Below are positions 59,526 to 60,574 of a stretch of 60,574 nt of DNA, piece after piece. This DNA is from Acanthaster planci (taxonomy: Eukaryota > Echinodermata > Asteroidea > Valvatida > Acanthasteridae): NCBI RefSeq assembly GCF_001949145.1, contig NW_019091429.1, forward strand, positions 1,129,891 to 1,190,464, written 5' to 3'. The notes under the pieces are model-generated. The model worked only from the letters and a program-made list of their open reading frames with translations, was not told the DNA's origin and ran no database searches. Position 1 is the stretch's first letter. Every line of letters begins with the position of its first letter. The position numbers were made by a program, and so were the translations under genes.

Positions 59526-60574
59526 CGTGGCTGTGTTAATACATAGAAGAGCTCCGTCTGCAAGGAAACTTGAGGAAAAAGCTCCTTTTCTCCTACTAGG
59601 ATAACTCCTTCGAGCTGGAATTTTGGTGATGATTTCCTGGACTGTTCCTCTTCATTTTGCCACAGGTAGCCTTGACCCCAAAATGCCTCAGAAACTATTT
59701 TTCAGAGAGAGGGGAACATTGTGTGGACGTGTGCGAGTCCACACAACGCCATCACACCGTATACATGTATTACGTGGGCTTCTTTTGTACAGAGAGGCCA
59801 ACACTGTTTCATTTATTATTATTATTTGTCAGGGTACAAAAACCAACACAAAATACAAAAACCGATCAATATATGAATATATAAGAACAATATTTGCTGA
59901 CACCCCTGACAGATAATCTAAAAGCGAACTCAATCACTGTCAGGAGGGTCTGCATAAAAATTTCAATAAATACAAGAAAAACACTAGATAAAAAATGACT
60001 AAAAATACAAAAATGCAACGTACGTCACTATGTAAGCTACCCCTGCACACACAGTCGTGTGCCCGTCACGTAGTCACTTCGGTACGTCACACGCGCAAAC
60101 GCGGAAGTGCGCAGATCGACGCTAAAAGCGTCGTATTGGGATCCCTCTATTAACGTCCGTGTAAAAGGTGTAGAGCCTGAAAGTTGATCACTGATGGCGC
60201 ACTTCCGAAACCCTCGGGTAGGAAAAATAACGTATTCAAGTTTTAGAATTAGTAACATTTTGTTCGTTCAGTTTCTTCTTAACAAAACCAACGTGGAAAA
60301 GGGGCTTTGAAACATATTTGTTAGTATATCAATTTATAAAAACTGAAAAATTAGCTGACATAAAAGAGAAATATCCTGTCAAAAACTGACCCATCACTTC
60401 GAAAATTTAAAATACATGAAAAACAGTCCAATGCGGCGGTCTCTTACGCAGATGAACGTTTACGGTTTGAAATTTTACGGTAGTGTGTCGATAAAACTGT
60501 TTTGATTTAGTAGTAGGAGAGGGACAGTTCTGGAGCACACGCCCCTTTTTACCCCGTTTTTGCTCAAAACCCTA
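59526..60574. other. Right end of the window, no recognised gene
   Basis: A spaced inverted pair GCGGAAGTGCGC (60100) and GCGCACTTCCG (60197) lies in a GC-richer patch with several TACGTCAC motifs (60020-60090). No coding segment is supported. Confidence 0.4.

Overview
The window looks like animal nuclear DNA: AT-rich, repeat-dense, with spliced exons, three assembly gaps (2707-2812, 23562-23947, 49278-49521), very many ACATGTACATGT-type runs, and debris of many metazoan transposon groups. The repeat mix (CR1/L2-like LINEs, Penelope-like and DIRS/Ngaro-like fragments, TTAA-inserting MITEs, Polinton/adintovirus-like genes) suggests a marine invertebrate, perhaps a lancelet, hemichordate or echinoderm. 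I cannot fix the species from the sequence.

The one host gene I recognise is the 5' part of DHX9 (RNA helicase A), on the minus strand. Three coding exons have consensus splice sites and matching phases: 34681-34818 (start codon at 34791), 25123-25266 and 11813-11909. They encode the first double-stranded-RNA-binding domain and the start of the following linker. Introns are 9.4 and 13.2 kb. The helicase core must lie beyond the left edge. A possible upstream first exon at 45439-45510 is in phase with exon 34681-34818.

Almost everything else is mobile or repetitive DNA, much of it inside or just upstream of DHX9. From left to right: a truncated polB remnant of an adintovirus/Polinton-like element (1-680, minus); a tRNA-derived SINE; a P2X7-like acidic exon remnant; a 0.6 kb dispersed repeat; a 5'-side LINE fragment (6950-8463) broken by nested repeats; TTAA-flanked MITEs; a tyrosine-recombinase fragment (14417-14860); a cysteine-rich TE-associated protein remnant whose tail is amplified as four exact 36-bp units; a GIY-YIG-like fragment; an internally deleted LINE (28254-29470); pyrimidine-rich minisatellites (33120-34340); a 5-kb composite satellite (36130-41240) containing 147-bp monomers; a 481-bp palindrome centred at 48297; and a cluster of TIR elements (49010-51645).

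The right end (54252-59525) is a decayed adintovirus/Polinton-like element: polB (plus), integrase (minus, convergent with polB), a membrane protein (minus), a short coiled protein and the start of a capsid-like gene (plus). All recognisable genes except the short ones carry stops or frameshifts. The polB fragment at the left edge is a different copy of the same family in the opposite orientation, with different inactivating mutations.
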